Part shown: positions 24,674-33,963 of the stretch, piece by piece | How positions within the stretch are numbered: position 1 is the stretch's first letter | How the letters are laid out: every line of letters begins with the position of its first letter | NCBI GenBank assembly: GCA_040307385.1 | Contig: JAWRJQ010000079.1 | Coordinates: forward strand, 1-64,000 | Direction of reading: 5' to 3' | Length of the DNA: 64,000 bases | DNA from: RUG721 sp040307385 | Lineage (GTDB): Bacteria > Actinomycetota > Coriobacteriia > Coriobacteriales > Atopobiaceae | Position numbers and translations under genes: made by a program | The notes under the pieces: generated by a model | Databases searched by the model: none | What the model saw: only the letters and a program-made list of their open reading frames with translations | What the model was told of the DNA's origin: nothing

Positions 24674-25015
24674 ATGGCATTGGAGGATGCCAACACGATC
24701 GACGGTGCCGCCTACGAAGGGTCGGACAACACCGTCGTGCTGCTCCTCACCGACGCGTGGGGTTGGGACGACGAGGCGACCCACCTCGGGCTGCTGCAAG
24801 ACAAGATCAACGCCTACGCCGCCTTCGTCGAGACGGGGCAGTACCGGCAGGTCTTCCCGGATGTCGATCCGGACCACTGCGTGTTCGACATCTCATTCGC
24901 CCAGCCGATCACCGAGAGGTGCCTCGCGTTTCTACGCGCTGCCGCAGCTCAGCTCAATGAGCAGCTCGGTATCGTCCTCCAGGTCCATACCGGGGGAGGC
25001 GGAGAGGGGGAATAG
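24674..25015 (+). CDS. small DUF6572-like protein
   Basis: 113 residues, no membrane segment. WGWDDEATHLGLLQDKINAY followed by AAFVETGQYRQVFPD matches the pattern of DUF6572 (WDDE.EHL.LLQDKIN.Y..F.ESGE). Function unknown. ATG 24674 has GGAGGG 7 bases upstream; a longer TTG-start reading from 24518 lacks family content. It stands alone between the AraC gene and a small membrane protein; the 222 bases before it hold nothing recognisable. Confidence 0.65.
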   Translation: MALEDANTIDGAAYEGSDNTVVLLLTDAWGWDDEATHLGLLQDKINAYAAFVETGQYRQVFPDVDPDHCVFDISFAQPITERCLAFLRAAAAQLNEQLGIVLQVHTGGGGEGE

Positions 25016-25124
25016 GTTCCCGCGCACCTTGAGGCGACGACGTTCCGGCATATGCCGCGCTCGAGGAGATGCATGAGGGCTTCGACCGGCAGGATAGCAG
25101 TTCGGCACGAGCAAGGAGGCCATG

Positions 25125-25514
25125 ATGGACGCCAGATCGAACGCGACTCGTCTCAAGCAGATGGGCATACTCGACATCATCGCCGCCCTCGTCCTCGTCG
25201 GCATGGGGGCGATGATCTGGACCACCGAGCTCAATGCAGTGTCTGGCAGCAACGAGATGGCCATCCAGCTCGCGCAGGTCCTTGTCGTCACAGGAGTCCT
25301 CTTCGTGCCGATGGGCATCCTCTCGACCATCGATGCCTCCCGGCGCACCGCGGCCACCACGATGGCGGCGAGCATCTGCGCCTGCGTGGTGACGGTCGGT
25401 TCGGCGGCCTACGCGAGCTTCGTTCTGATCAGCCAGAGATCCTTCCTGGCATGGAGTCTCATCGGGGTCGTCATCGGGATCGCGAACCTCATCCTCATCC
25501 GCAAGGAGCGCTGA
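25125..25514 (+). CDS. small four-helix membrane protein, function unknown
   Basis: 129 residues with four predicted hydrophobic helices: about 14-33, 46-67, 77-97 and 104-124. No known motif recognised. The ribosome site AAGGAGG (25113-25119) favours ATG 25125 over the ATG at 25122. Convergent with the GH1 gene, with 34 bases between. No contextual clue to its role. Confidence 0.65.
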   Translation: MDARSNATRLKQMGILDIIAALVLVGMGAMIWTTELNAVSGSNEMAIQLAQVLVVTGVLFVPMGILSTIDASRRTAATTMAASICACVVTVGSAAYASFVLISQRSFLAWSLIGVVIGIANLILIRKER

Positions 25515-25548
25515 TCCTCCGGGCTATTCGCGCGGAACACATCCGCAG

Positions 25549-26835
25549 TTATCGATCGATGAGAGAGCCGAGGAGGAAGAGGCTCGGCTTCGGGCTACGG
25601 TGTTGGGTCGTGCGATCCACGGCGATCAGGCCGAAGGTCATGGAGTAGCCCTTCTGCCACTCGAAGTTGTCCATCAGGCTCCAATAGCAGTATCCCTTCA
25701 CCGGGATGCCGTCGGCGATGCAGCGCTCGACTCCCGTTACAGCACGGCGGATGAAATCTGCACGGCGTCCGTCGTCGGCGGTGGCAATGCCGTTTTCCGT
25801 CACGATCAGATCGCCCTTAAAGTCTTCAGCCACCCGACGGATCACATGCTCCAGCGCTTCGGGATAGAACTCGTAATCCATCTGCGTCAGCTCAGCGCCC
25901 TCGGGGCAGGGGAGTTGCCCGGAAGGTCCGTACTGCGTGCGAGTGTAGTTCTGCACGCCGAGAAAGTCGTCCTCTTGGATATACGGCAGATAATGTCGGA
26001 ACTCCTCATCCCAGGCCGCCGCCGCGAACGCCTCGCCCCCGTCCAGCGCCTGCAGATCATGCATGGAAAGGGTGATGCCCACCTTGATTTCCGGATGGAC
26101 GGCTTTGATGGCTTCCTTCGCCGCCTGATGGGCGCGGAAGACCAGCGCATCTCCTGCCGGCGTGCGGGATGAGACGAAGATCTGCGGCTTCGGCGTGCCG
26201 AAGGCCTCCTCGTTCTCCTGTGCGGAAAACTTCATGTTCTCCATCATCTTCTCGAAGTTCATACCGACCTGAACGGATCCCTCGGCACCCTTGGCGTTCT
26301 TCGCCGCCTGCTCTGCCATGAGACGGAATCGCTGCTCTATGGCGGAGAGCTGCAGCCCCATGTTCGCCTCGTTTATGGTGCAGATGTAGGTGAGCTCCGC
26401 ACCCAGCCTATCGGCGATATGGGCGGCATAGCGGCGGAAATCCCCGACGGTGCTCTCCGCTTCCCAGCCGCCCTTGCGGATCAGCCAGGCGGGGGAGGTG
26501 AAGTGATGGAGCGTCGCGATGGGCTCCACGCCGCATGCGCGACAGCAGCGGATGACGTCGCGGTAATGCTCGACCTCGCGTTCGTCGAACCGCCCTTCCT
26601 CCGGCTCGATGCGCGCCCACTCGATGGAGAAGCGGTACGTATTCAGCCCTGCGCCAGCGAGCAGCCGGATGTCCTCGGCATAGCGGTTGTAGTGATCGCA
26701 GGCGCTGCCGCTGGGCTCGGTGAAGCTCGAGTGCGGCATGTGCTCCTGCAGCCAGTAATCGGAGTTGGCGTTGTTTCCCTCGACCTGGTGGGCGGCGGTC
26801 GCCGCACCGATCATAAAACCATGCGGTAGGTTCAT
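25549..26835 (-). CDS. glycoside hydrolase family 1 beta-glycosidase
   Basis: Retaining beta-glycosidase of 428 residues without signal peptide. The acid/base Glu156 is in TINEAN (usually NEP) and the nucleophile Glu347 in IVTENGI. FMIGAATAAHQVEG, YRFSIEWARIEPEEG and the C-terminal YCYWSLMDNFEW are GH1 hallmarks. No phospho-sugar-specific context (no PTS) is nearby, so a beta-glucosidase, galactosidase or fucosidase acting on free glycosides is likelier than a 6-phospho-glycosidase. Last gene of the GPH-GH2-GH78-GH43-GH1 unit, 12 bases after GH43. Confidence 0.92.
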   Translation of the reverse strand: MNLPHGFMIGAATAAHQVEGNNANSDYWLQEHMPHSSFTEPSGSACDHYNRYAEDIRLLAGAGLNTYRFSIEWARIEPEEGRFDEREVEHYRDVIRCCRACGVEPIATLHHFTSPAWLIRKGGWEAESTVGDFRRYAAHIADRLGAELTYICTINEANMGLQLSAIEQRFRLMAEQAAKNAKGAEGSVQVGMNFEKMMENMKFSAQENEEAFGTPKPQIFVSSRTPAGDALVFRAHQAAKEAIKAVHPEIKVGITLSMHDLQALDGGEAFAAAAWDEEFRHYLPYIQEDDFLGVQNYTRTQYGPSGQLPCPEGAELTQMDYEFYPEALEHVIRRVAEDFKGDLIVTENGIATADDGRRADFIRRAVTGVERCIADGIPVKGYCYWSLMDNFEWQKGYSMTFGLIAVDRTTQHRSPKPSLFLLGSLIDR

Positions 26836-26847
26836 CGTTTTCTCCCC

Positions 26848-28647
26848 TCACAGCCTTCTGCATATGCCTTCGGTGATGCCGGTTTCGTTAAAGGCGTCCA
26901 CGCGTACAAAGTACTCTCTGCCTGCGATCAGCGCGCCGATGCGGTGCTCGCCGGGAGCGAAGACCGTGGCGCTGTGATAGAGCTTTTCCGGAGCCGCACC
27001 GAAGAGGATGGTGTAGCCGAGCGCGTCTGCCTGCGGCTCTATGATCACGGTCATGTCGATTCCGCTGTCCCTCTGCGCGGTGAAGATGGGCGAAGCAGGC
27101 TCTTCACCGTCATCCAGGCCGAATACGCGCAGGCCGGAGATGCAGGGATTCTGCCCGTATGGCACGGCCATATTGCTCACGCGTAGGAATCTGGCGGCAA
27201 AGCCTTCCTCCCGGACGATCAGGTCGTGGGGAAGATCGGTATCCGCCTCGCTTTTATCCTCGATGACGAACCACGTCCTGCCGTCGGTACCGCCTTCGAG
27301 CTTCCATCGGGTCGTCAGGTCGCGCTCTTCGATATAACGCGCCTGCGAGCCGGGGCGGATCTCGCCCGGACAGGGAACGTCGAGCGTATCGTCGGCAAAG
27401 TTGATCTGCACAGCGCGCACGTCGAAGGTGCGTCCGAGATCCGCGCACAGCCACTCGTCGCGGCTGTTCGTGTTGGCGCGCCACCAGGTCTGCACGTCCT
27501 CCTCTAAGGCCCTTTCCGGCTCGTGACCGGGCGTGCAGGAGGATGCAGCCGCCGTTTTATTGACGCTCAGCAGCATCCACGCCGGCTCGTGCCACGGATC
27601 CTGCCGGTATGCGGAAAGAGCCATCGGCCAGTCGCCGTAGCGCTGGTTGCAGAACAGCTCGCCATCTTCATCGAATCCTGCCGGCCAGAGGCCGACGCGC
27701 CGCTCGAAGTCATGATTGACGGAGATGCGCATGGTGGAGGCGTGCCACCAGCTCCCCTGCACATCCTGCATGGTGGAACCGTGGCCTGCGCCGGGCAGAA
27801 AGCCGCCGGGCTTATAGGAGTACGGGTTGTTCTGCGCCAAGCGGAAAGGCCCCAAAGGGCCATCGCCTACATAGACGCCGTCGGAATAGGTGTTGTACTG
27901 CGTGCCAGGCGCTGCATACTGGAGGTAATACCTCCCGCAGTGCTTGTCCATCCAGGCGCCTTCGATATAGGGTCTGTCGGTGAACATGCTGCGGATCAGG
28001 GGCTTCACCTCGGCGGGGAGCTGCTCCTCCGGCACGGGACCTGCCTTGACGAAGGCCTGATACCTTGCCTCGACCTCCTCCTCGGCTGCGGGCAGCGTGG
28101 TGTTGCCTTCCCCGATGCGCTCATAGCCGATATGCCAAGGATCGCCGCATATCAGCTCCTTCGGCTCGGTTTTGGGCTGCATGGTTTCCGGGTCCAGCTC
28201 CACGCCGTAGATTGGAGCGGCGTTGGAGCAGCCCCAGTAGAAGTACAGTCTGCCGTCGTCGTCAGCGAACAGGTTCGGATCCCAGAATGGGAAGCCGCCC
28301 TCGAGCTTCTCATACGGGCCGTTCAGGATATCTTTTGTACGCCAGCGATCGCAGGGTTGCTCACGGCGGGAGGCGCAAAAATACACCCAGTCGCCCAGCA
28401 CGCGCACATCGGGCGCATAGTCATAGAGCGGCAGCTCCTCGGGCAGACGATGCTGCTCCCAGCTCACCAGGTCGTCGGAAACCCATACGCCCAGCGTCAT
28501 CGAGGCGAAGATGTAATAGCGTCCCTGAAAGCAGATCATCGAGGGATCTGCTGCTTCACGGCAGACCTGCAACGCATCGCCCTTGCGCTGGTCGGCGATG
28601 AACTGATAGCGGTAGTTGATGGCAATGGGATTACAGCAGTACTTCAT
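26848..28647 (-). CDS. glycoside hydrolase family 43-like protein with F5/8C and FN3-like modules
   Basis: 599-residue protein without signal peptide. The five-bladed propeller domain (about 1-370) shows the three acidic residues of GH43: Asp34 in ADPSMI, Asp123 in WDPNLF and Glu229 in YIEGAW. A discoidin-type (F5/8C) carbohydrate-binding region follows (about 390-520), then a fibronectin-III-like segment (about 525-599). Substrate could be alpha-arabinofuranoside, beta-xyloside or galactan; sequence alone does not decide. ATG 28647 with AAGGGAG upstream is chosen, giving a 17-base overlap with GH78; the frame remains open to 28938 without homologous content. Confidence 0.88.
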   Translation of the reverse strand: MKYCCNPIAINYRYQFIADQRKGDALQVCREAADPSMICFQGRYYIFASMTLGVWVSDDLVSWEQHRLPEELPLYDYAPDVRVLGDWVYFCASRREQPCDRWRTKDILNGPYEKLEGGFPFWDPNLFADDDGRLYFYWGCSNAAPIYGVELDPETMQPKTEPKELICGDPWHIGYERIGEGNTTLPAAEEEVEARYQAFVKAGPVPEEQLPAEVKPLIRSMFTDRPYIEGAWMDKHCGRYYLQYAAPGTQYNTYSDGVYVGDGPLGPFRLAQNNPYSYKPGGFLPGAGHGSTMQDVQGSWWHASTMRISVNHDFERRVGLWPAGFDEDGELFCNQRYGDWPMALSAYRQDPWHEPAWMLLSVNKTAAASSCTPGHEPERALEEDVQTWWRANTNSRDEWLCADLGRTFDVRAVQINFADDTLDVPCPGEIRPGSQARYIEERDLTTRWKLEGGTDGRTWFVIEDKSEADTDLPHDLIVREEGFAARFLRVSNMAVPYGQNPCISGLRVFGLDDGEEPASPIFTAQRDSGIDMTVIIEPQADALGYTILFGAAPEKLYHSATVFAPGEHRIGALIAGREYFVRVDAFNETGITEGICRRL

Positions 28648-30886
28648 AATGATGATCTCCCTTCGACACCTCATGCGTTTCACCGGTGGGCAGATCGATG
28701 CGCGCGGAAATGGGAACGGAAACATCGAAGCACAGCTTGTCGCCCTCATAGGACCAGGCGCTTCGGATCGTCCCCGCTGGGGAGCGCCACTCCGCCTTGG
28801 CATGGCCCAGAGAGGGGTGCGGGTGGGGGTCGAGGACAAGCCTTCCCGCACTGAGCTTGATGCCGCACACGCCGGAGAGAAGCCAGCCGGTGATGGCGCC
28901 ATAGGCATAATGGTTGAGAGAATCGTGTACCGAGCCATCGGCGCGCACGCCGTCCCATGTCTCCCAGATCGTGGTCGCGCCCTTCTTCACGGCGTAGAGC
29001 CAGCCTGGATGCTCGGTCTGCAGCAGCAGCCGATAAGCGGTATCCTCATGTCCGTGTTCGGCCAGCACCCGGCATAGGTCGGGCGTGGAGAGAAAACCGG
29101 TGTTCAGGTGATAGCCGTTCTTCTCGACCAAACGATTCAGCTCGTCAGCCGCTGCCTGGGCCTCGTCGCCGTCCAGCAGGCCGAAGGCGAGGGGGCGCAC
29201 ATACGCGCATTGGCGCTCAGAAGAAATGACGCCGTCTTTCGTGCAGCTGTAGCGATACGCCTTTTTCGCATGCTCTGCGACCTGGGCGAACCTCTGTGCG
29301 TCATATGCCTTGCCGAGAAGCGCCGCGATCTTCGCCATCAGGGAAGCGGAGCGGAAGTAGTAGGCTGTGGCAACCTCGGGCGAGCCGGTCATCATGGTCT
29401 TCTTCATGGCGGCGGCGTTATCCACGTCCGGTTGGCACCATTCGCCAAAGTGAAAGCCCTTGTCCACGAGGTAGCTGTGCCACGGGTTCTTCAGATTATG
29501 CAGCCGCGTCTTCTTCGCACGCTGTTCCACAAAGCCCAGCCAGCGGCGCATCATATCGTAGTTCTCTTCCAATATCCCCACATCGCCATAGGCCTCGTAC
29601 AGCGCCCAGGGCACGAGCACGCAGGCGTCGCCCCAGCCGGCGGAACCCTGCAGCAGATCGGAGATCATGCCGCCCTTGCTGTTGACAGGGGCGATGTTCT
29701 GCACCAGCCCGTCCGCGCCCTGCGCCAGGCGGCACTCATCCAGCCACTTGCGCAAAACCGGGTAGCAGTCGGCCAGCATGACGGCGGTCGGCGCGAATAC
29801 GCCGACGTCGCCCGTCCAGCCGGCCCGCTCGCGGGTGGGGCAGTCGGTGGGGATGTCGCAGAAGTTCGAGCGCATGCTCCACAGGCTGTTGAGAAAGAGA
29901 CGGTTGACATCGCTTATGCCGCACTCGAAGAAACCGGTCTGCGGCATGCGGGAATACACTGCGATAGCGGTGAAGTCCGCGTTGCCCAGGTCGATGTCGG
30001 TCTCCACCTTTGCATAGCGGAAGCCGAAGATCGTGAAGCGCGGTTTATACGTGTTCCGTCCGTCCGCGCAGACATATTCGATGCACTGCGGGATGCCGTT
30101 TTCATTGCGGTCGCCGGGATCGAAGTTCTCCTGCGTGAAGTTCCCGTTCTCATCCAGCGTCTCTCCGTGCCACAGCGTGATGCTCTGCCCGGCTTGCGCC
30201 GTGACGCACAGCTCGGTGTAGCCTGCGAGGTTCTGCCCGAAATCGATCACCGTTTCGCCGTTCGGCGTGGTCATGAGCCTTCCGGGGAAACGCTCCTGCT
30301 CCAAGATCGGCACGCTCTCCGTGGAGGCGAGGTTGTCAAAGCCGAAGTCCCGAACCGTCACGCCGTGCCAGCCTGCGATCGGCTCCCTCCGGGCATCATA
30401 GCGCTCACCCTGCTGGAGGTCGTTCTCGCGGGTGGGTCCCTGCTGGCTGGCCTCCCAGCTCTCGTCGCTGGTCAGAATCACTTCGCCGTCGATTTCAAGC
30501 TGGCAGAGCAGCGCGAGATCGGTTCCGTGGTAATTGCGCAGCCCGTCGATGCCGACGCTGCCGCGATACCAGCCGTCGCCCAGCGTGACGGAAAGCTCGT
30601 TTTCACCGGTGCGGAGCAGGTTGGAAACATCATAAGCCTGCACCGTGAGGCGTTTGCGATAGTCCCCGGTGCCGGGCGCAAGCACGAAACTCCCGACCCG
30701 CTGTCCGTTGATCGCCGCCTCATACAGCCCGTGGCAGGTGATGTACAGGCGAGCATGCCCGGTCTTCTCCACCGTGAAGCGTCGACGTAACACGGAGGCC
30801 GGTTGGCGCTGTTCGGGGTCGTGCGGCGGCTCGGGGTCGATCCATCTTGCCATCCACTCATGCGGAAGCGTCCGATCCGTCTTCAT
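28631..30886 (-). CDS. alpha-L-rhamnosidase (GH78)
   Basis: Inverting alpha-L-rhamnosidase of 751 residues with no signal peptide, hence intracellular. N-terminal beta-sandwich domains (LYITCHGLYEAAINGQRVG; VIDFGQNLAGY) precede the (alpha/alpha)6 barrel. The general acid region reads DCPTRERAGWTGD (348-360, Glu353) and the second catalytic Glu642 lies in TTIWETWDG. ATG 30886 has AAAGGTG upstream; the frame runs to 30994 but without domain content. It starts 2 bases after the TIM-barrel gene. Confidence 0.93.
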   Translation of the reverse strand: MKTDRTLPHEWMARWIDPEPPHDPEQRQPASVLRRRFTVEKTGHARLYITCHGLYEAAINGQRVGSFVLAPGTGDYRKRLTVQAYDVSNLLRTGENELSVTLGDGWYRGSVGIDGLRNYHGTDLALLCQLEIDGEVILTSDESWEASQQGPTRENDLQQGERYDARREPIAGWHGVTVRDFGFDNLASTESVPILEQERFPGRLMTTPNGETVIDFGQNLAGYTELCVTAQAGQSITLWHGETLDENGNFTQENFDPGDRNENGIPQCIEYVCADGRNTYKPRFTIFGFRYAKVETDIDLGNADFTAIAVYSRMPQTGFFECGISDVNRLFLNSLWSMRSNFCDIPTDCPTRERAGWTGDVGVFAPTAVMLADCYPVLRKWLDECRLAQGADGLVQNIAPVNSKGGMISDLLQGSAGWGDACVLVPWALYEAYGDVGILEENYDMMRRWLGFVEQRAKKTRLHNLKNPWHSYLVDKGFHFGEWCQPDVDNAAAMKKTMMTGSPEVATAYYFRSASLMAKIAALLGKAYDAQRFAQVAEHAKKAYRYSCTKDGVISSERQCAYVRPLAFGLLDGDEAQAAADELNRLVEKNGYHLNTGFLSTPDLCRVLAEHGHEDTAYRLLLQTEHPGWLYAVKKGATTIWETWDGVRADGSVHDSLNHYAYGAITGWLLSGVCGIKLSAGRLVLDPHPHPSLGHAKAEWRSPAGTIRSAWSYEGDKLCFDVSVPISARIDLPTGETHEVSKGDHHYEVLL

Positions 30887-30888
30887 GC

Positions 30889-31734
30889 TCAGCACCTTTC
30901 GTTCAGCCATGCAGCGCTCAGCTCCAGGCTCTTGATGGGGTCCCCGTCGATCCAGTTCCTGTGGCTTTCCAGTATCACGGCTTCGGCACCGCACTCCTCG
31001 GCGACCTCGCGGAGTCCGTCCAGGTCCATGTTCCCCGTTCCGAGCTCCATGCTGTCCTGTTTCAGGATCGGCGTCATGGCGGGGCCGGACCGGCGGCTGC
31101 CCCGGTCGGTGACATGCCAGAGCTTCATGCGGCTGCCCAGGCGCTTCATCCAGAGCTTTGCATCCGCTCCGCCGTCCGTGAACCAGAAGCTGTCGAATTC
31201 AAAGCCGACGAGCGCCGGATCGGTTTCGTCGATGAGGATGTCGTAGGCGCGCACGCCGGGGTTCACCTGCAGCAGCTCCACGTTGTGGTTATGATACAGC
31301 AGCTCGATGCCCTGTTTTCTCAAGGCCGCGCCCGCCGTGTCGAGCCGCGCTGCAAGCTCTCTGACGGCGGCCTCGTTTCCATAGTCGAAGCGGTACATCC
31401 CGGTGACGACCGCTTTGTCCGTGCCGAAGCTTTCCGCCTCCTCGGCAATGCGTTCAGGCTCGCGTTCCAGGCTGCCCAAATCGACGTGCAGGCTCACAAC
31501 GGAAAGACCGCAGTCGTTCAGCAGGGCGTGCCAGTCGAGCTTGCCGCCGTTGCCGACGGGCATTCCTGCGGCGCGCGTCATCAGCCGAACCATCATCCCC
31601 GTCGGGTGGATCATGAATCGGTTGAGCTCGAGCCCGTCGTATCCGGCACCTTTGATGCGCTCCAACGCCTCCCGCGCCTGCGCTTCATTGCCGGTCACGG
31701 TGCCCAGCATGATCTGCTGCACGCCCTTGATCAC
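30889..31734 (-). CDS. sugar phosphate isomerase/epimerase-like TIM barrel (AP endonuclease 2 fold)
   Basis: 281-residue xylose-isomerase-like barrel. Likely metal ligands are seen in YDGLELN, LYHNHNVELLQ, GFEFDSFW, LWHVTD and the terminal VILESH. Start is GTG at 31734, overlapping the GH2 stop as GTGA, so translation is coupled. Members of this superfamily isomerise sugars or act on 3-keto-glycosides (YcjR, DgpC-like). No Gfo/Idh oxidoreductase partner is present, so the reaction is not assignable. Confidence 0.85.
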   Translation of the reverse strand: MIKGVQQIMLGTVTGNEAQAREALERIKGAGYDGLELNRFMIHPTGMMVRLMTRAAGMPVGNGGKLDWHALLNDCGLSVVSLHVDLGSLEREPERIAEEAESFGTDKAVVTGMYRFDYGNEAAVRELAARLDTAGAALRKQGIELLYHNHNVELLQVNPGVRAYDILIDETDPALVGFEFDSFWFTDGGADAKLWMKRLGSRMKLWHVTDRGSRRSGPAMTPILKQDSMELGTGNMDLDGLREVAEECGAEAVILESHRNWIDGDPIKSLELSAAWLNERC

Positions 31735-33881
31735 TTCTTGATCCCCTGTAAAACGCGGTTGAGCTGCTTGATGCTCTGCTCGTCAGCGCCGCTATGCTTG
31801 AGAAGGCCGAGCACCGTCATGCGAGCCAACATGCGCTGCAGCGCTGGGTTATCCTTGACCGCATCGGCCACGTCGCCGCGTTCGGATGCGCCTTTCGCCA
31901 TCAGAGCCTCTACGATCGCCCCGGCCCGGGGATGCTGGCGGATCTCGCCCAGCGTATCCTGAATGGAGAAGCACGTGGGGTCGAGTTCCTCCGAATCGAA
32001 CCAGTTGGCAACGGCGTCGGCGGCCTTGTTGAAGATGTAGCTCTCATCCGCTTCGCGAACGCGCCGGACGCACATGCGATCGTCGCATGCTCCCGACTTC
32101 GCCTCGACCAGATGCTCTCCCACCAGCGGGATGCGGAAGCGGAAGATCGTCTTTCCCGTCTGCTCCGCAACCTTCGTCCCGTCTACATAGAGGTCGACGG
32201 AGCCTTGGTTGGAGTAGACCTTGATCTCCGTCTCGCTCTCCGCACGGTTTACATACCGTTTGCTGCAGAGATGGACGAAGGGCCGTGTTCTGTTCCACGC
32301 CGCCTTATACAGATAGAACGCATCTTTGCGCAGCCGCCGATCAAAGGTGACGAGCCCCTTTTGGTTTTCGCCGTGCTTACCTCCCTCGTCGCGCCCGTCT
32401 GCGGCGAAATCGAAGAGGTTCCACACATGCGTCGCCCAAAGCCAGGGCCGCGCCTCGATCATCTGCAGCATGTGCTCGTGATACAGGGCCTGGAACTCCT
32501 CGGTGTAATCGCCTCGTTCGGGATGGGAGGAGTGGAAGGCGGGGTTGGCGTCCGCTCCGTACTCGCTGAATCCGATCACGCGATCAGGGAACTTCGCATG
32601 GTATTCGTCGAAGAACTCGTCCGCCTGCTCCATCTCTCCCAGATACCAACCGAAGTAGAGATTGTAGCTGTTGATGTCGGGGATCTCCAGAATCGGACTA
32701 TCGGTCTCCAGCATGAAGACGTTCGCCATCGTGGTCGGGCGCGTCGGATCCATGCGGTGGCACAGCTCCTGCAGAAGCCGGTGGTTCTCCAGAAGGTCGT
32801 CGTCCACGGCGCTGGCAGCCGTGATCTCGTTGGAAAGACCCCATACCGCGATGCAGGGGTGGTTGTAGCACTGGGTGATAAGCTCGCGCATCTGGTCGAG
32901 GGTGTTCTGCCGCCCGCCTTTCATCTGCATCGTGATATAGGGAATCTCCGCCCAGATCACGAGGCCGTTTTCGTCGCAGAGGTCGTAGAACTCCTGTGCG
33001 TGCTGGTAGTGCGCGAGGCGAACGGTATTTGCGCCGAGCTCGCGGATGATGGCCATGTCGGCGACGTGGTCTTCATAGGAGAGCGCGCTGCCCTTGCCCT
33101 TGCGATCCTGATGGCGGCTCACGCCTCTGAGCGGATAGCTGCGTCCGTTGAGGAAGAAGCCCTGCTGTGCGTCGAAGCCGAAGACGCGGCAGCCGAAACG
33201 CGTGGAGACCTCGTCCCCGCTTGCGAGCCTGGCTGTCGCGGTATAGAGATACGGGTCGTCCACGCCATCCCAGAGGTGCACAGCATCGATGGTGAATTCC
33301 GCCGTGCGCTCGACGGTCTTCGTCTCGCCATTGACGGTGATGTCCACCGAGGATGCGTTGTGCCACGCCTCCACGGTGACCCGTGCCGACCGGTGCTCCA
33401 AATCGACCACGGGCGTGACCTTGATGCCGGGCGTGCCGTCTTTCAACAGCTCGAAATGCTCCCGGGGCACCGTGATCAGATTCACATCGCGGTACAGGCC
33501 GCCGTAGAAGGTGAAGTCCGCTTTCTGGGGATATACAGAGCTGCTGTCCTCGTTGCTGACGGAGATGATCAGCTCGTTGGACTCTGCCAGCCCGTCGGTC
33601 ATCTCCACGCGGAAGGCGGAGTAGCCGCCCTCATGCCGGGTAAGCTCCTTGCCGTTGAGGCTCACGATGCACGACGCGGCCGCCCCGTTGCATTCCAAGA
33701 ACACCTTCTCGCCCGCCGGCCGGGGGAAACGCTTGGTATACGTGCAGGTGCCTCGGTAATAGTCGTTGCCGCCATCCTGACCATCCACCGCATTCCAGGT
33801 GTGCGGCAGCGTTACGGGCTCCGGCGCTGCGCCGGGCTTGCTGAACGTCCACATGTCGTTGAAGGAAATGATCTCTCGCAT
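31731..33881 (-). CDS. glycoside hydrolase family 2 (beta-galactosidase/beta-glucuronidase type)
   Basis: Retaining GH2 enzyme, 716 residues, no signal peptide. The N-terminal jelly roll begins LPHTWNAVDG, then an Ig-like domain and the TIM barrel with acid/base Glu352 in WGLSNEIT and nucleophile Glu440 in GFSEYGA. An NxK triad (N506-K508, GENQKGL) lies where beta-glucuronidases bind the carboxylate, but related GH2 galactosidases also carry NxK-G-L here, so specificity stays open. Residues about 590-716 form an extra C-terminal extension ending in helical, charged sequence. First hydrolase after the transporter, 82 bases downstream of it. Confidence 0.92.
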   Translation of the reverse strand: MREIISFNDMWTFSKPGAAPEPVTLPHTWNAVDGQDGGNDYYRGTCTYTKRFPRPAGEKVFLECNGAAASCIVSLNGKELTRHEGGYSAFRVEMTDGLAESNELIISVSNEDSSSVYPQKADFTFYGGLYRDVNLITVPREHFELLKDGTPGIKVTPVVDLEHRSARVTVEAWHNASSVDITVNGETKTVERTAEFTIDAVHLWDGVDDPYLYTATARLASGDEVSTRFGCRVFGFDAQQGFFLNGRSYPLRGVSRHQDRKGKGSALSYEDHVADMAIIRELGANTVRLAHYQHAQEFYDLCDENGLVIWAEIPYITMQMKGGRQNTLDQMRELITQCYNHPCIAVWGLSNEITAASAVDDDLLENHRLLQELCHRMDPTRPTTMANVFMLETDSPILEIPDINSYNLYFGWYLGEMEQADEFFDEYHAKFPDRVIGFSEYGADANPAFHSSHPERGDYTEEFQALYHEHMLQMIEARPWLWATHVWNLFDFAADGRDEGGKHGENQKGLVTFDRRLRKDAFYLYKAAWNRTRPFVHLCSKRYVNRAESETEIKVYSNQGSVDLYVDGTKVAEQTGKTIFRFRIPLVGEHLVEAKSGACDDRMCVRRVREADESYIFNKAADAVANWFDSEELDPTCFSIQDTLGEIRQHPRAGAIVEALMAKGASERGDVADAVKDNPALQRMLARMTVLGLLKHSGADEQSIKQLNRVLQGIKK

Positions 33882-33963
33882 TGCACTGCCTTTTTTCGTC
33901 AGATAAGGTGGGAACCCGTCCCGCCTTATCGGTATCTATGATGATCGATGGGTGGGACAGGGG

